Positions 11,293 through 19,978 of a stretch of 55,812 nucleotides of DNA are shown here, in pieces. Every line of letters begins with the position of its first letter. Positions within the stretch are counted from its first letter, which is position 1. Both the position numbers and the translations under genes were made by a program. Source of the DNA: Caulobacteraceae bacterium (lineage in GTDB: Bacteria > Pseudomonadota > Alphaproteobacteria > Caulobacterales > Caulobacteraceae); contig JAIYCQ010000006.1 of the NCBI GenBank assembly GCA_027487945.1, positions 1 through 55,812 of the forward strand. The letters are read 5' to 3'. Under the pieces are notes generated by a model, which saw only the letters and a list, made by a program, of their open reading frames with translations, ran no database searches and was not told where the DNA came from.

Positions 11293-12045
11293 ATGCTGCT
11301 CGCCAAATCCACCTGGCCCGAGATCGAGGCCTACCTCCAGCGATCGAAGACGGTGGTGGTGCCGATCGGCTCCAACGAGCAGCACGGCCCGACCGGCCTG
11401 CTCGGCACCGACTGGATGTGCCCCGAGATCATCGCCCATGAAGCGCAGAAGGCCAGCCCCGACCTGCTGGTCGCCCCGACCTTCAACATCGGCATGGCCC
11501 AGCACCACCTGGCCTTCCCGGGCACGATCAGCCTGAAGCCCTCGACCTTCATGGCCGCCATCGGCGACTGGTGCCGCTCGCTGGCCGGGCACGGCTTTGA
11601 GAAGATCTATTTCCTCAACGGCCACGGCGGCAACGTCCACAGCATCGAGGCGGCGTTCAGCGAGCTCTATGCCGAGGCCAGCTTCGCCGGCCGCCCCCGC
11701 GGCTTTGCCTGCAGGCTGAAGAACTGGTGGGACCTGTCGGGCGTCAATGCGCTCGCCAACCGCCAGTTCCCGACCGGCCACGGCAGCCATGCCACCCCGT
11801 CGGAGATCGCGGTGACCCAGTGGGCCTACCCGGACGCCATCAAGTCCGCCGCCTATGAGCCGAAGATCGCGCCCAGCGGCCCGATCCGCGAGGCCCTCGA
11901 CTTCCGCGCCCGCCACCCCGACGGCCGCATGGGTTCCGATCCCGCGCTGGCGACGCCCGAAAAGGGCGGCGAGCTTGTGGCCATGGCCGCGAAGGCTCTG
12001 GTTGAGGACGTGGCGGCGTTCGGGGCGGAGGTTGCGCCGGGCTAG
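11293..12045 (+). CDS. Creatininase-family amidohydrolase
   Basis: A 250-residue protein of the creatininase/MftE superfamily, metal-dependent hydrolases of cyclic or linear amides. The metal-binding pattern is visible: Glu29 and His31 in GSNEQHGP, Asp40 in LGTDW, FLNGHGGN near residue 115, and a C-terminal glutamate in HATPSEIAVTQ. Length matches the family. The substrate cannot be assigned: members act on creatinine, formamidopyrimidine intermediates or peptides. No partner gene in this window points to a pathway. It is divergent from acs. A small inverted-repeat element follows the gene. Confidence 0.88.
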   Translation: MLLAKSTWPEIEAYLQRSKTVVVPIGSNEQHGPTGLLGTDWMCPEIIAHEAQKASPDLLVAPTFNIGMAQHHLAFPGTISLKPSTFMAAIGDWCRSLAGHGFEKIYFLNGHGGNVHSIEAAFSELYAEASFAGRPRGFACRLKNWWDLSGVNALANRQFPTGHGSHATPSEIAVTQWAYPDAIKSAAYEPKIAPSGPIREALDFRARHPDGRMGSDPALATPEKGGELVAMAAKALVEDVAAFGAEVAPG

Positions 12046-12058
12046 GGACCTCAAGGCC

Positions 12059-12172
12059 CGTCATCCTCGCCCCTGTGGCGAGGACGCCTCGTTCAGCTTG
12101 CAGGTGAGAGTGTGATCACATCCGCCCCTGCGAACCGACAGAGGGGTCCTCGGGACGAGCCCGAGGATGACG
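12059..12172. repeat. Intergenic element with 11-bp terminal inverted repeats
   Basis: CGTCATCCTCG at 12059-12069 is matched by CGAGGATGACG at 12162-12172. Inside are further GC-rich self-complementary stretches (CTCGCCCCTGTGGCGAG and CCTCGGGACGAGCCCGAGG). This looks like a REP-like intergenic palindrome between two convergent genes. It fills the gap between the creatininase-family and Rieske genes; no coding sequence is seen. Confidence 0.6.
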
Positions 12173-12183
12173 ATGCGGAGGGT

Positions 12184-12537
12184 TCAGGCCGTGACCACCT
12201 GCCCATCCACCAGCCCGACATCCCAGCGCTCCAGCCGCTGCCCCGCACACGGCCCGCTCGTCGCCACGCCGTCGTCGATGCGGAACAGCGCCCCGTGGGC
12301 GGCGCAGAGGATCAGGTCGCCTTCGCGGGTCAGGAACCGGCCGACCGGGTTGGCCAGCGGCGAGCCGGCGTGCGGACAGATGTCGACGTAGCCGAACACC
12401 TGATCGCCCCGGCGCACGACGAAGCCGGCGAACAGGCGATCGTCATCCCGGAACAGGAAGCCCTGCGCCCCGGGGTCCGGGATCTCGGCCAGGGCGCAGA
12501 GGCGCGTCCCGGCCGGCGGTCTGGCGGGATGGCTCAG
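12184..12537 (-). CDS. Rieske [2Fe-2S] domain protein, apparent CTG start
   Basis: About 117 residues. The cluster-binding motifs are complete: CPHAGSP (Cys and His) and, about 20 residues later, CAAHG (Cys and His). This is a stand-alone Rieske ferredoxin-like protein of the NirD/BphF size class that should carry electrons or form part of a small oxygenase. The frame is open further upstream but there overlaps the whole YciI gene. Between the YciI stop and the conserved part no ATG, GTG or TTG occurs in frame. A CTG at 12537, overlapping the YciI stop as CTGA, is the best start and implies translational coupling. The start is uncertain; the domain is not. Confidence 0.82.
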   Translation of the reverse strand: MSHPARPPAGTRLCALAEIPDPGAQGFLFRDDDRLFAGFVVRRGDQVFGYVDICPHAGSPLANPVGRFLTREGDLILCAAHGALFRIDDGVATSGPCAGQRLERWDVGLVDGQVVTA

Positions 12538-12824
12538 GCCAGGGCTCCGACGGTCACCCGCCAGGGCTCGACGCTCGAACGCTCGAACAGCCCGGCGCGG
12601 GTGTAGGGGTCCTGGGCGTGGAAGGCCTCGGCCGCTTCGAGGCTTTCGGCCTCGATGATCATCAGCGAACCGGCCATCGTTTCGTCGGCGTGCAGGAAGG
12701 GCCCGCCCAGCTTGACCACGCCGGGCCGGGTGGCGATCCAGTCCAGGTGCGCCTGGCGGGTGGCGGCGCGCAGGGCGGGACCCTCGTCGGCCCTGTCCTT
12801 CCACTGGATGATGAAGAGCGGCAT
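12534..12824 (-). CDS. YciI-like protein
   Basis: A 96-residue YciI-family protein (dimeric alpha+beta barrel fold). Visible are FIIQWKDR at the N-terminus, RQAHLDWI with the conserved histidine near residue 25, GGPFLHADETMAGSLMIIEAESLEAAE, and the family end AQDPYTRAGLFE with VEPW. Length is typical. The biochemical role of most members is unknown. It sits 10 bp after gpsA and overlaps the Rieske gene, forming a tsaD-gpsA-yciI-Rieske run, an arrangement common in alphaproteobacteria. Confidence 0.9.
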   Translation of the reverse strand: MPLFIIQWKDRADEGPALRAATRQAHLDWIATRPGVVKLGGPFLHADETMAGSLMIIEAESLEAAEAFHAQDPYTRAGLFERSSVEPWRVTVGALA

Positions 12825-12834
12825 CTGAGGTTTC

Positions 12835-13833
12835 CTAGCGTTCGGTGGTCAGGGGGCGGGAGAGCAGGGCGAGGATGGCGTCGTCGACGCCGACCTCTCC
12901 GGCCAGGATCGCGGCCACCGCCTCGCAGATCGGCGTCTCGACCCCAAGCTTGCGGGACAGGGCGCGGACGGCGGGAGCGGAGGCGACGCCCTCGGCCACG
13001 GTCAGCTTGCCGGCCAGCGCCTGCTCGAGGGACTGGCCGCCGCCCAGGGCGAGGCCGACGCTCATGTTGCGCGACTGCGGACTGGAGCAGGTCAGGACCA
13101 GATCCCCAAGGCCGCACAGGCCGGCGACAGTCTCGGCCTGCCCGCCCAAGGCCTCGGCGACGCGGGTCATCTCCGCGAAGCCGCGCGTGATCAGGGCGGC
13201 GTGGGCGCTGCGGCCCAGACCCTTGCCCTCGACGATGCCGCAGGCGATGGCCAGCACGTTCTTGATCGCCCCGCCGGCCTCGGCGCCGATCATGTCGGCG
13301 GCCAGGTAGGGGCGGAAAGTCGGGGTGGCGATGGCCTCGGCCAGGGCCCGGCCCAATTCTTCGTCCGGACAGGCCAGGGTGACGGCGGTCGGCAGGCCGC
13401 GGGCCACCTCGCCGGCGAAGCTCGGACCCGACAGCACCGCCGGGGCGGCGTCGGGGATCGTCTGGGCCAGCACCTCGGTCATCAGGCTGAGCGTGCCCTG
13501 TTCCACCCCCTTGGCGCACAGCAGGATCGGGATCCCGTCGCGCAGATGCGGCGCCAGGGCCGCCAGGGTCGAGCGCAGGTGCTGGGCCGGGGCCACCGCC
13601 AGGATGAAGTCGCAGGGCGACAGGTCCGACAGCTCGGTGGTCGCGTCGATCACCGGATCCAGCGCCACGCCGGGCAGGAAGGTCGGGTTCTCGTTGCGGG
13701 CGTTGATCGCCTCGACCACCTCGGCCTCCCGGGCCTGCAGGGTCACGGTCAGGCCGGCGCGGGCGCAGACCTGGGCCAGGGCCGTGCCCCAGGCGCCGCC
13801 GCCAATCACGCCTGCGTAGTTGAGATCGCTCAT
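12835..13833 (-). CDS. gpsA: NAD(P)-dependent glycerol-3-phosphate dehydrogenase
   Basis: A 332-residue cytoplasmic enzyme that reduces dihydroxyacetone phosphate to sn-glycerol-3-phosphate for phospholipid synthesis. The Rossmann motif [13 protein letters not shown] is at residues 8-20; the catalytic lysine pair is Lys108 in CAKGVE and Lys191 in [23 protein letters not shown] and RN(M)SVGLALGGG are typical GpsA signatures. The ATG at 13833 overlaps the tsaD stop as ATGA, fixing the start and indicating coupling. The frame stays open further upstream but that part lies inside tsaD. Confidence 0.97.
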   Translation of the reverse strand: MSDLNYAGVIGGGAWGTALAQVCARAGLTVTLQAREAEVVEAINARNENPTFLPGVALDPVIDATTELSDLSPCDFILAVAPAQHLRSTLAALAPHLRDGIPILLCAKGVEQGTLSLMTEVLAQTIPDAAPAVLSGPSFAGEVARGLPTAVTLACPDEELGRALAEAIATPTFRPYLAADMIGAEAGGAIKNVLAIACGIVEGKGLGRSAHAALITRGFAEMTRVAEALGGQAETVAGLCGLGDLVLTCSSPQSRNMSVGLALGGGQSLEQALAGKLTVAEGVASAPAVRALSRKLGVETPICEAVAAILAGEVGVDDAILALLSRPLTTER

Positions 13834-14918
13834 GCCTTGGCGCCCTTGCGGCCGGGAACGTGGGTGGGGTTGGCGCTCGCCGCCGCCTGGTCCAGCGGCC
13901 AGCGGGGCCGGGCCGGGGCGTCCAGCGGGTCGGAGATGCCCAGCGCCAGCCGCTCGGCCGCCGCCAGGGCGATCATGGCGGCGTTGTCGGTGCAGTATTT
14001 CAGCGGCGGGGCGTGGAAGGAAAAGCCGTGTTTGCCGCACAGGGTCTCCAGGCGCGACCGCACCGCGCCGTTGGCCGCCACCCCGCCGGCCACCACGAAG
14101 CGCAGGTCCCGGCCCTCGTGGCGCATCCGGTAGTCCGCCATGGCCATGTCGGTGCGTTCGGCCAGCTGGCGGGCGATGGCGAACTGCACCGAGGCGGCGA
14201 GGTCGCGGCGGTCGATGTCGCTGGTCAGGCCCACGGCGGCGCGGGCGGCGGCGGTCTTCAGCCCCGAGAAGGAGAAGTCGTAGTCCTTGCGGCCCAGCAG
14301 GGCGCGGGGCAGCGGGAAGCGCTCCACCTCGCCGCCGACCGCCAGCTTTTCCAGCTCCGGTCCGCCCGGATAGGGCAGGCCCATGGACTTGGCGATCTTG
14401 TCGAAGGCCTCGCCGGCCGCGTCGTCGATCGTCGAACCCAGCCGGGTGCAGGCGCCGACCCCGGCCACCTCCAGCAGCTGGCAATGCCCGCCGCTGACCA
14501 GAAGCAGCAGGAAGGGGTAGGGGATGTCCGCGCCGAGCCGGGCCGAAACCGCATGGCCCTCCAGGTGGTTGACGGCCACCAGCGGCAGGTCGCGGGCCAG
14601 GGCCACCGCCTTGCCGAAGCTCAGCCCCACCATCACCCCGCCGACCAGACCCGGGCCCGCTGTGGCCCCGACGCCGGTGAGGTCGTCCCAGGTCACGCCC
14701 GCGTCGGACAGGGCCCGGGCGACGATGCCGTCGATCGACTCCACATGGGCCCGGGCGGCGATTTCGGGCACCACCCCGCCGTAGGGCGCATGCTCGGCGA
14801 TCTGGCTGTTGATGACGCTGGACAGCACCTCGACGCGGCCATCGTCAGTCCGCCGCACCACGGAGGCGGCGGTTTCGTCACAGCTGGTTTCGATGCCGAG
14901 GACGGTCAGGGTTGTCAT
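13830..14918 (-). CDS. tsaD: tRNA N6-adenosine threonylcarbamoyltransferase
   Basis: A 362-residue ASKHA-fold enzyme that transfers the threonylcarbamoyl group to A37 of ANN-decoding tRNAs (t6A), working with TsaB and TsaE. Seen: [15 protein letters not shown] at the N-terminus, the metal-binding histidines in NHLEGH (His118 and His122), [12 protein letters not shown], and the C-terminal CTDNAAMIA aspartate. The start at 14918 gives the standard N-terminus ([14 protein letters not shown]). It is divergent from hemC with 73 bp between, an arrangement seen widely in alphaproteobacteria. Confidence 0.97.
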   Translation of the reverse strand: MTTLTVLGIETSCDETAASVVRRTDDGRVEVLSSVINSQIAEHAPYGGVVPEIAARAHVESIDGIVARALSDAGVTWDDLTGVGATAGPGLVGGVMVGLSFGKAVALARDLPLVAVNHLEGHAVSARLGADIPYPFLLLLVSGGHCQLLEVAGVGACTRLGSTIDDAAGEAFDKIAKSMGLPYPGGPELEKLAVGGEVERFPLPRALLGRKDYDFSFSGLKTAAARAAVGLTSDIDRRDLAASVQFAIARQLAERTDMAMADYRMRHEGRDLRFVVAGGVAANGAVRSRLETLCGKHGFSFHAPPLKYCTDNAAMIALAAAERLALGISDPLDAPARPRWPLDQAAASANPTHVPGRKGAKA

Positions 14919-14991
14919 GCAGGTTGCGGCTCGGGGACCCCTCCTGTAGCAGCGGGGACCGGTTTCTTCCCCCCGAGGTAACGTCCCCGCC

Positions 14992-15942
14992 GTGCCCCCG
15001 CAACAGCCCATCCGGATCGGAACCCGCGGCTCGAAGCTCGCCCTTACGCAGAGCGGCATGATGCGCGACCGCATCGCCGCCGCGCTGGGCGCGACTCCCG
15101 ACCAGTACGAGGTCGTCGCGCCGCTCGTCGTCATCACCACCACCGGCGATCGCATCCAGGATCGCCGCCTGCTGGAGATCGGCGGCAAGGCGCTGTTCAC
15201 CAAGGAAATCGAGGAGGCGCTGCTCGACGGGCGCATCGACGCGGCGGTCCATTCGATGAAGGACGTGCCCTCGGAGCAGCCGGCGGGCCTTGCCATCGCC
15301 GCCATCCCCGAGCGCGAGGACCCGCGCGATGCCTTCTGCTCCGCCTTCGAGTCGCTCGACGCCCTGCCGAAGGGCGCCCGGCTGGGCACCGCCTCGCTGC
15401 GCCGTCAGGCCCAGGCGCTGTTCCGCCGGCCGGACCTCGACGTCGTAATGATGCGCGGCAATGTCGACACCCGGCTGGCGAAGCTGGCCGCCGGGGAGGC
15501 CGACGCCATCCTGCTGGCCGCCTCGGGCCTCAACCGCATGGGCCTGGGCGCCACGCCGCGCGGGTTCCTGGATCCGATCGCCGCGCCGCCCGCGCCGGGC
15601 CAGGGCTCGCTGGCCATCCAGACCCGCGTCGAGGACCAGGACGCCCCCTGGGCGCTGGCCCTGCGCTGCGTTGCCACCACCCTGACGGTCACCGCCGAAC
15701 GCGGCGCCCTTGAAGCCCTCGAAGGCTCCTGCCGCACGGCCATGGGCGCCTACGCCCGGTTGGACGGCGGGCGCCTGAGCCTGATCGTCGAGGCCCTGAC
15801 GCCGGATGGTCGGCAGCGCTTCCGGCGCGAGGGCGCCGTCGACCTGAGCGGCGACGACCGGGCCGCCGCCCGGGCGCTGGGGCTGAAGCTGGGCCTGGAG
15901 GTCGGCGCCGAAGGCGGCCCGGCGCTGGTTCTCAAGGATTGA
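14992..15942 (+). CDS. hemC: Hydroxymethylbilane synthase (porphobilinogen deaminase)
   Basis: A 316-residue enzyme that condenses four porphobilinogens into hydroxymethylbilane in haem biosynthesis. Landmarks: IRIGTRGSKLAL, the catalytic Asp91 region DAAVHSMKDVP, RLGTASLRRQAQ, RGNVDTRLAKL, and Cys247 in EGSCRTAMGA, which anchors the dipyrromethane cofactor. It begins with GTG at 14992. It is the first gene of hemC-hemD-mitofilin-hemY. Confidence 0.97.
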   Translation: MPPQQPIRIGTRGSKLALTQSGMMRDRIAAALGATPDQYEVVAPLVVITTTGDRIQDRRLLEIGGKALFTKEIEEALLDGRIDAAVHSMKDVPSEQPAGLAIAAIPEREDPRDAFCSAFESLDALPKGARLGTASLRRQAQALFRRPDLDVVMMRGNVDTRLAKLAAGEADAILLAASGLNRMGLGATPRGFLDPIAAPPAPGQGSLAIQTRVEDQDAPWALALRCVATTLTVTAERGALEALEGSCRTAMGAYARLDGGRLSLIVEALTPDGRQRFRREGAVDLSGDDRAAARALGLKLGLEVGAEGGPALVLKD

Positions 15943-15974
15943 TCCCGGCCCTCGCCGGTAGCAGGGTGCGCGGC

Positions 15975-16730
15975 ATGTCTTCGGCGGCTCAAAGGGTCTG
16001 GATCACGCGCGCCGAGCCTGGCGCCGCCGCGACGGCGGAGCGCGTGGCCGCGCTCGGTCATACGCCCCGCGTGGCGCCGCTGCTCCGGGTCGTCCCTGTC
16101 GAGTCGCCACGGGTCGACCTGGGCGGGGTGGCCGCGCTCGCCTTCACCAGCGCCAACGGCGTCCGCGCCTTCGCGGCGGTCGAGTCCTCCAGGGCCCTCA
16201 AGGTGTTCACGGTCGGGGCGGGCACCGCGGCGGCGGCCAAGGCCGCCGGCTTTCGCGACGTGCTGTCAGCCGATGGCGACGTCGCCGTCCTGGGCCAGCG
16301 CATCGCCGCCCGCCGCCTGGAGCTGGGCGCCGGCGCCGTCCTGCATCCCGGCGCGGCCGAGCCGGCCGGCGACCTCGTCGGCGACCTCACCGCCGCCGGC
16401 CTTCAGGCGCGGGCGCTGGTCCTCTATGACTCCGTGGAGGTGACGCCCGATCCGGCCTTCCTCGACGGGCTCGCCGACATCGATGTGGTGCTGGTCCAGT
16501 CGCCCCGCGCGGCCAGGGCGCTGGCCCTCGCCCTGCGCAAGCGCGACGCCGGCCACCTGCGCCTTCTGTGCCAGTCGCCGGCGGTGGCCAAACCGCTGGC
16601 GCGTGCGAAAGTGCGTGAAGTCGTCAGAGCGCCGTTTCCGATCGAGGCGGCGCTGCTTAATCTGATCGCCAGAGGGCGATCCCCGATCGCTCCGACCACC
16701 GCCAAGGGGGCTGTGAAACTCAGGCCATGA
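15975..16730 (+). CDS. hemD: Uroporphyrinogen-III synthase
   Basis: About 251 residues. HemD closes hydroxymethylbilane to uroporphyrinogen III with inversion of ring D. The family is poorly conserved in sequence. Support comes from VWITRAEPGAAATAERVAALGH, ALAFTSANGVRAF, FTVGAGTAAAAKAAGF and VVLVQSPRAARAL, plus position after hemC. The frame opens with a TTG at 15939 overlapping hemC, but the ATG at 15975 gives the expected N-terminus and is preferred. The stop overlaps the next gene by 4 bp. Confidence 0.9.
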   Translation: MSSAAQRVWITRAEPGAAATAERVAALGHTPRVAPLLRVVPVESPRVDLGGVAALAFTSANGVRAFAAVESSRALKVFTVGAGTAAAAKAAGFRDVLSADGDVAVLGQRIAARRLELGAGAVLHPGAAEPAGDLVGDLTAAGLQARALVLYDSVEVTPDPAFLDGLADIDVVLVQSPRAARALALALRKRDAGHLRLLCQSPAVAKPLARAKVREVVRAPFPIEAALLNLIARGRSPIAPTTAKGAVKLRP

Positions 16731-17596
16731 CCACCGCGCCGGATCCCGCCGAGCTGACCCCCCCGACCGACCCGGCCCGTTACGGCCGCCGCCGCGCCTT
16801 CGGCGTCGCCTTCTGGGCGGTGCTGGCCCTGGTCGTTGTGGTCTTCGCCGTCGGGTTCGCCGGCGCGCGGCTGTGGCCCAGGATCTCCGGCGCCGCCCCC
16901 GTGGCGCCGATCGCGGACATCCCGCCCGTGCTGGCCCTGCCGGATCTCGGCCTGGCCCGCCCGGAAACCCCGCCGCCCGCCCCCCTGTCGCCTCCGGAAC
17001 CGTCCGAGGCGCTGACCGCGCTGCAGGCCCGCGTCGAGAGCCTGGAAGCGGCCCAGAACCGCACCGTCAATGCCGCCGCCGCCGCCCTGGCCGCCGCCTC
17101 CCTGGCCGAGGCGACCCAGGGTTCCGGCCCCTTCGACGCCGAGCTGTCGGCGCTGGAGCGGCTGATGCCGCTGTCAGCCGAGGTTCGCGCCCTGAAGCCC
17201 TTCGCCGAATCGGGCGCTCCCAGCCGCGCGGCCCTGGCCGCCGAGTTCGACGCCGTGGCGGCGAAGGCCTCGGTCGCCGCCCGGGACCCGGGCGAGGCCG
17301 GCGGCTTCCTCGACAGGCTGCGGCACGCCCTGTCCTCCATCGTCACCATCCGCCAGGTCGGCTCCACCGCCGGCGACGCGCCTGACGCGGTCCTGGCCCG
17401 GGCCGGGGCAGCCGTGGCGGAGGGGGACATCGCCGGAGCCCTGACCCTGCTCCGCGGCCTGCCGCCGAAGGCCGCCGTGGCCATGGGGCCCTGGCAGGCC
17501 CGGGCCCTGCAGCGCGTCGCCGTCGACCGGCAGGTGGCCGCGATCCGCGCGCGCGCCCTCAGCGACCTGGTCGATGTCACCCGGGAGCAGCCATGA
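16727..17596 (+). CDS. Mitofilin-like inner-membrane protein
   Basis: 289 residues with a proline-rich cytoplasmic N-terminus, one transmembrane segment at about residues 25-47 (FWAVLALVVVVFAVGFAGA), a short coiled-coil region (LTALQARVESLEAAQ), and a C-terminal helical domain ending LQRVAVDRQVAAIRARALSD. This is the alphaproteobacterial homologue of mitochondrial Mic60/mitofilin, which shapes intracytoplasmic membranes in some species. It is coupled to hemD and HemY by ATGA overlaps, the classic arrangement. The N-terminus is rich in Pro and Ala, and the coiled coil is shorter than in mitochondrial Mic60. Confidence 0.85.
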   Translation: MTTAPDPAELTPPTDPARYGRRRAFGVAFWAVLALVVVVFAVGFAGARLWPRISGAAPVAPIADIPPVLALPDLGLARPETPPPAPLSPPEPSEALTALQARVESLEAAQNRTVNAAAAALAAASLAEATQGSGPFDAELSALERLMPLSAEVRALKPFAESGAPSRAALAAEFDAVAAKASVAARDPGEAGGFLDRLRHALSSIVTIRQVGSTAGDAPDAVLARAGAAVAEGDIAGALTLLRGLPPKAAVAMGPWQARALQRVAVDRQVAAIRARALSDLVDVTREQP

Positions 17597-19119
17597 TCCG
17601 GGTCGCCACGGTCCTCTTCCTCGTCGCCGCCTTCGCGGTCGCCGCCCTTGCGCTGGGCGGAGACGCCGGCTCGGCCCGGTTGCTCTGGTTCGGCTGGCAG
17701 GTCGACATGACCGCCGCCGCCGCCGCCCTGCTGGTGCTGTTCGTGTCCCTGCTGGCGACCATCTTCTGGAACGCTCTGAAATGGATCGTCGAGGCGCCGC
17801 AGCGCGCCGCCCGGGCCCGCGCCGAGTCGCGCCGCAAACAGGGGCAGGAGGCGCTGGCTCGCGGCTTCCTCGCCGCCGCGGCCGGCGATGGTTCCGAAGC
17901 CCGACGGCTGGCGCAGAAGTCCGCCGAGCTGGCCGATGACGCGCCGGCGCTGGTCCGGGTCCTCGCCGCCCAGGCGGCGGAGGCGGCCGGCGACATCCCG
18001 GCCGCCAAGGCCGCCTATTCGGCCATGCTGGGCTTCCCGGACATGCGGCTGGCGGGCCTCAAGGGCCTGATGCAGACCGCCCAGGCCGAGGGCGACCGCG
18101 CCGCCGCCATCCGCCACGCCGAGAGCGCCTATGGGCTGGCCAAGACCGCCCGCTGGGCGTGGCGCGCCCTGCTTGAGGCCCGCCTGCAGGCCGGCGACTG
18201 GGCCGCCGCCCTCGATCTCGTGACCGGGGCGCAGGAGCGCAAGATCGTCTCCCCGATTGTCGCCGACCGCACCCGCGCGGCCCTTCTGGCGGCCTCCGCC
18301 GCCAGCTTCGAGACCGATCCGCTCGAACGGCTGCGCGTCCAGGCGCAGGATTTCGCGCTGCAGGCGGCGAAGCTGAAGCCGGACTTCGCCCCCGGCGTGG
18401 TCATGGCCGCCCGCCTGCTGGCCGCCGACGGCAAGGCCGCCCGCGCCGCCGGTCTCATCGAGGGCGCCTGGAAGGCCCGGCCCCATCCGGCCCTTTGGCT
18501 GGCCTGGCGCGACCTGCGCACGGACGAGACCCCGCGCGAGCGGGCCAAACGCCTCGCCGCCCTCGCCGCCCTGAACCCCGACGCCCGCGAGAGCCGCATC
18601 CTCAAGGTCGAGCAGGCGCTGGTCGCCGGCGAGGTCGGCGCCGCCCGCGAGGCGGCCCGCGCGCTTGAAGCCGAGCCCCTGACCCAGCGCCTGGCCGGTC
18701 TGCAGGCGCGGACCGCCAACGCCGCCGGCGCGGTCGATGAGGCGCGCGCCTGGATCGCCCGCGGCGGGGCGGCCCCGCAGGAGCCGGACTGGTCCGACCT
18801 CGACCCCGAAGGTCGCGCCTTTGCCTACCAGCCCGGGGACTGGACGCGACTGGTGGCGACCTACGGCGAGACCGGCGAACTGATCCACCCGCGGTTCGAG
18901 CGCCGCGAGCGGGGGCTCAGCGACCTGCCCGAACTGCCCTCGGCCTATGTCGAATCGACCCGTTTCGTGCGCGCCGCCGAGGGCGACGCCTCGGTGATGC
19001 CTATCCCCGACGACCCCGGTGTTCCCGAAAGCCCGCGACCGTCGGCCGACGACCCGACGCCCCGTCCGCCGACTCCGCGACGTCGGCGCTTGGCAAGTGC
19101 GACCCGCCCGGCTAAATAG
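17593..19119 (+). CDS. hemY: HemY N-terminal domain / TPR-like membrane protein
   Basis: 508 residues. Two N-terminal membrane segments (VATVLFLVAAFAVAALAL and AAAAALLVLFVSLLATIFW) are followed by a basic linker and an alpha-helical repeat region rich in Ala, like the HemY/TPR proteins located behind hemD. The C-terminal ~60 residues are proline-rich and low-complexity. The protein is linked to haem synthesis by gene neighbourhood; it is not the protoporphyrinogen oxidase that shares the name. Its molecular role is not well established. The start overlaps the mitofilin stop. Confidence 0.88.
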   Translation: MIRVATVLFLVAAFAVAALALGGDAGSARLLWFGWQVDMTAAAAALLVLFVSLLATIFWNALKWIVEAPQRAARARAESRRKQGQEALARGFLAAAAGDGSEARRLAQKSAELADDAPALVRVLAAQAAEAAGDIPAAKAAYSAMLGFPDMRLAGLKGLMQTAQAEGDRAAAIRHAESAYGLAKTARWAWRALLEARLQAGDWAAALDLVTGAQERKIVSPIVADRTRAALLAASAASFETDPLERLRVQAQDFALQAAKLKPDFAPGVVMAARLLAADGKAARAAGLIEGAWKARPHPALWLAWRDLRTDETPRERAKRLAALAALNPDARESRILKVEQALVAGEVGAAREAARALEAEPLTQRLAGLQARTANAAGAVDEARAWIARGGAAPQEPDWSDLDPEGRAFAYQPGDWTRLVATYGETGELIHPRFERRERGLSDLPELPSAYVESTRFVRAAEGDASVMPIPDDPGVPESPRPSADDPTPRPPTPRRRRLASATRPAK

Positions 19120-19149
19120 GCCTCCCTTCCGGGAAGCCTTCTCTCAAGG

Positions 19150-19225
19150 GCCGCTTTAGCTCAGCCGGTAGAGCACCGCATTCGTAATGCGGGGGTCAGG
19201 TGTTCGAGTCACCTAAGCGGCACCA
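19150..19225 (+). tRNA. tRNA-Thr (anticodon CGT)
   Basis: A 76-nt cloverleaf: acceptor GCCGCTT pairs with AAGCGGC, D-arm GCTCAGCCGGTAGAGC, anticodon stem CCGCA/TGCGG with loop TTCGTAA (anticodon CGT, reads ACG), T-arm with TTCGAGT, and an encoded CCA. The 3' half is duplicated at 31286-31317, marking this gene as the integration target of the island that follows. Confidence 0.97.
19190..19221 (+). repeat. Left direct repeat (attL) of the tRNA-Thr island
   Basis: This covers the 3' anticodon-stem base, variable loop, T-arm and acceptor strand of tRNA-Thr. It matches 31286-31317 at 31 of 32 positions; the first 25 bases are identical. Tyrosine integrases typically target such tRNA 3' ends. Confidence 0.88.
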
Positions 19226-19698
19226 CTCTCCCTTGAACTGGGAACCGGTGAGGATGCCGGCGTAGTGGCTGAAGCCCGGGTCGCTGTTTGGGTCCAGATT
19301 GGGTTGACCCGCAACAGAAAACGCCAACTTGCGGGGTCCCGTGTCAGGGGCAAAGCCCGGTCCGATGAGATCGGGGAATCTCAGCCCAACTATTCGATAG
19401 CAGGGTATCTTCGGGCTTGAACCAGCATAAGCTTGGCAGGGCGCGGCGATTGTGGCCGCCTGCTTCGCCTGATATCCAACGGCCATCAACAACGTCTACC
19501 GTCCCTGCGGCGTCGAGTTGCGCAGGTTCGATGTAATCGCTGCGGAAAGCATCGTCGTGATGTCAGGCATAGAGCCGGCACGATCAGAGGGCGCGGGCGT
19601 CCATGTCCGCTATTGTGGCGTCTCGGAGGTTGCCTGTGCCGCCCTGCGAGCGCTGAATGACGCTGACCCGTCAGGTGAGGAACCAATGAGGCCTGCGC
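19226..19698. other. Left end of the island, no confident gene
   Basis: About 470 bp between tRNA-Thr and the Hpt gene. A minus-strand open frame (19196-19492) runs into the tRNA gene and resembles no family known to me. A short plus-strand frame is annotated separately at 19560-19706. Nothing recognisable as an integrase fragment is seen, although this is where one would be expected. Confidence 0.5.
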
Positions 19699-19706
19699 GT
19701 GAGTGA
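19560..19706 (+). CDS. Possible small protein overlapping the Hpt gene start
   Basis: A 48-residue frame from an ATG at 19560 (GGAAAG lies some 14-20 nt upstream), ending in PMRPARE and overlapping the Hpt GTG start by 8 bp, as coupled genes do. The stretch SEVACAALRAL looks protein-like. The frame is open further upstream to about 19473, without a better start. No family is recognised. It could be the remnant of a longer protein cut by island assembly. Confidence 0.25.
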   Translation: MSGIEPARSEGAGVHVRYCGVSEVACAALRALNDADPSGEEPMRPARE

Positions 19707-19971
19707 CGCCTTTGCAGCGCTCAGACCGCAATTCCGCGCCCGTGCGGCCTCCGACCTCGACCGGCTGACCCGCCTGTGGGCGGATGAACCGACATCGCTG
19801 GAGTTTCGCGTACTCATCCATGACATCGTCGGCGCGGCCGGCATCCTGGGCTTTACGGATCTGAGCGCCGTTGCGCAGGAAATCAATGACGGCCAGGTGG
19901 CGGGAAGTCGCCCTGATGCGGTGCAGATGAAGCGCCTGTTCGAGCGTCTGACCGAGGTGGCCGAGGGCTAG
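19699..19971 (+). CDS. Hpt (histidine phosphotransfer) domain protein
   Basis: A 90-residue single-domain Hpt protein. The phosphorylatable residue is His41 in RVLIHDIVGAAGILGF, matching the family H-x-L-K-G-x-A-x-x-x-G pattern except that the usual lysine is replaced by valine. It should relay phosphate from a hybrid kinase to a receiver. It starts with GTG and ends tail to tail, 7 bp from the response-regulator gene, the obvious candidate partner. No kinase gene lies in the island, so the donor must be encoded elsewhere. Confidence 0.72.
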   Translation: MSDAFAALRPQFRARAASDLDRLTRLWADEPTSLEFRVLIHDIVGAAGILGFTDLSAVAQEINDGQVAGSRPDAVQMKRLFERLTEVAEG

Positions 19972-19978
19972 CCAGGCT

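Noticed and set aside
12184..12804. A single 206-codon Rieske protein beginning upstream
   Set aside because: The first ~90 codons lie entirely inside the YciI gene in another frame and are Arg/Pro-rich, so only the part after 12537 is taken.
19196..19492. A 98-codon minus-strand frame running into tRNA-Thr
   Set aside because: Its last residues are translated from the tRNA gene and the rest matches no family, so it is not called as a gene or as an integrase remnant.
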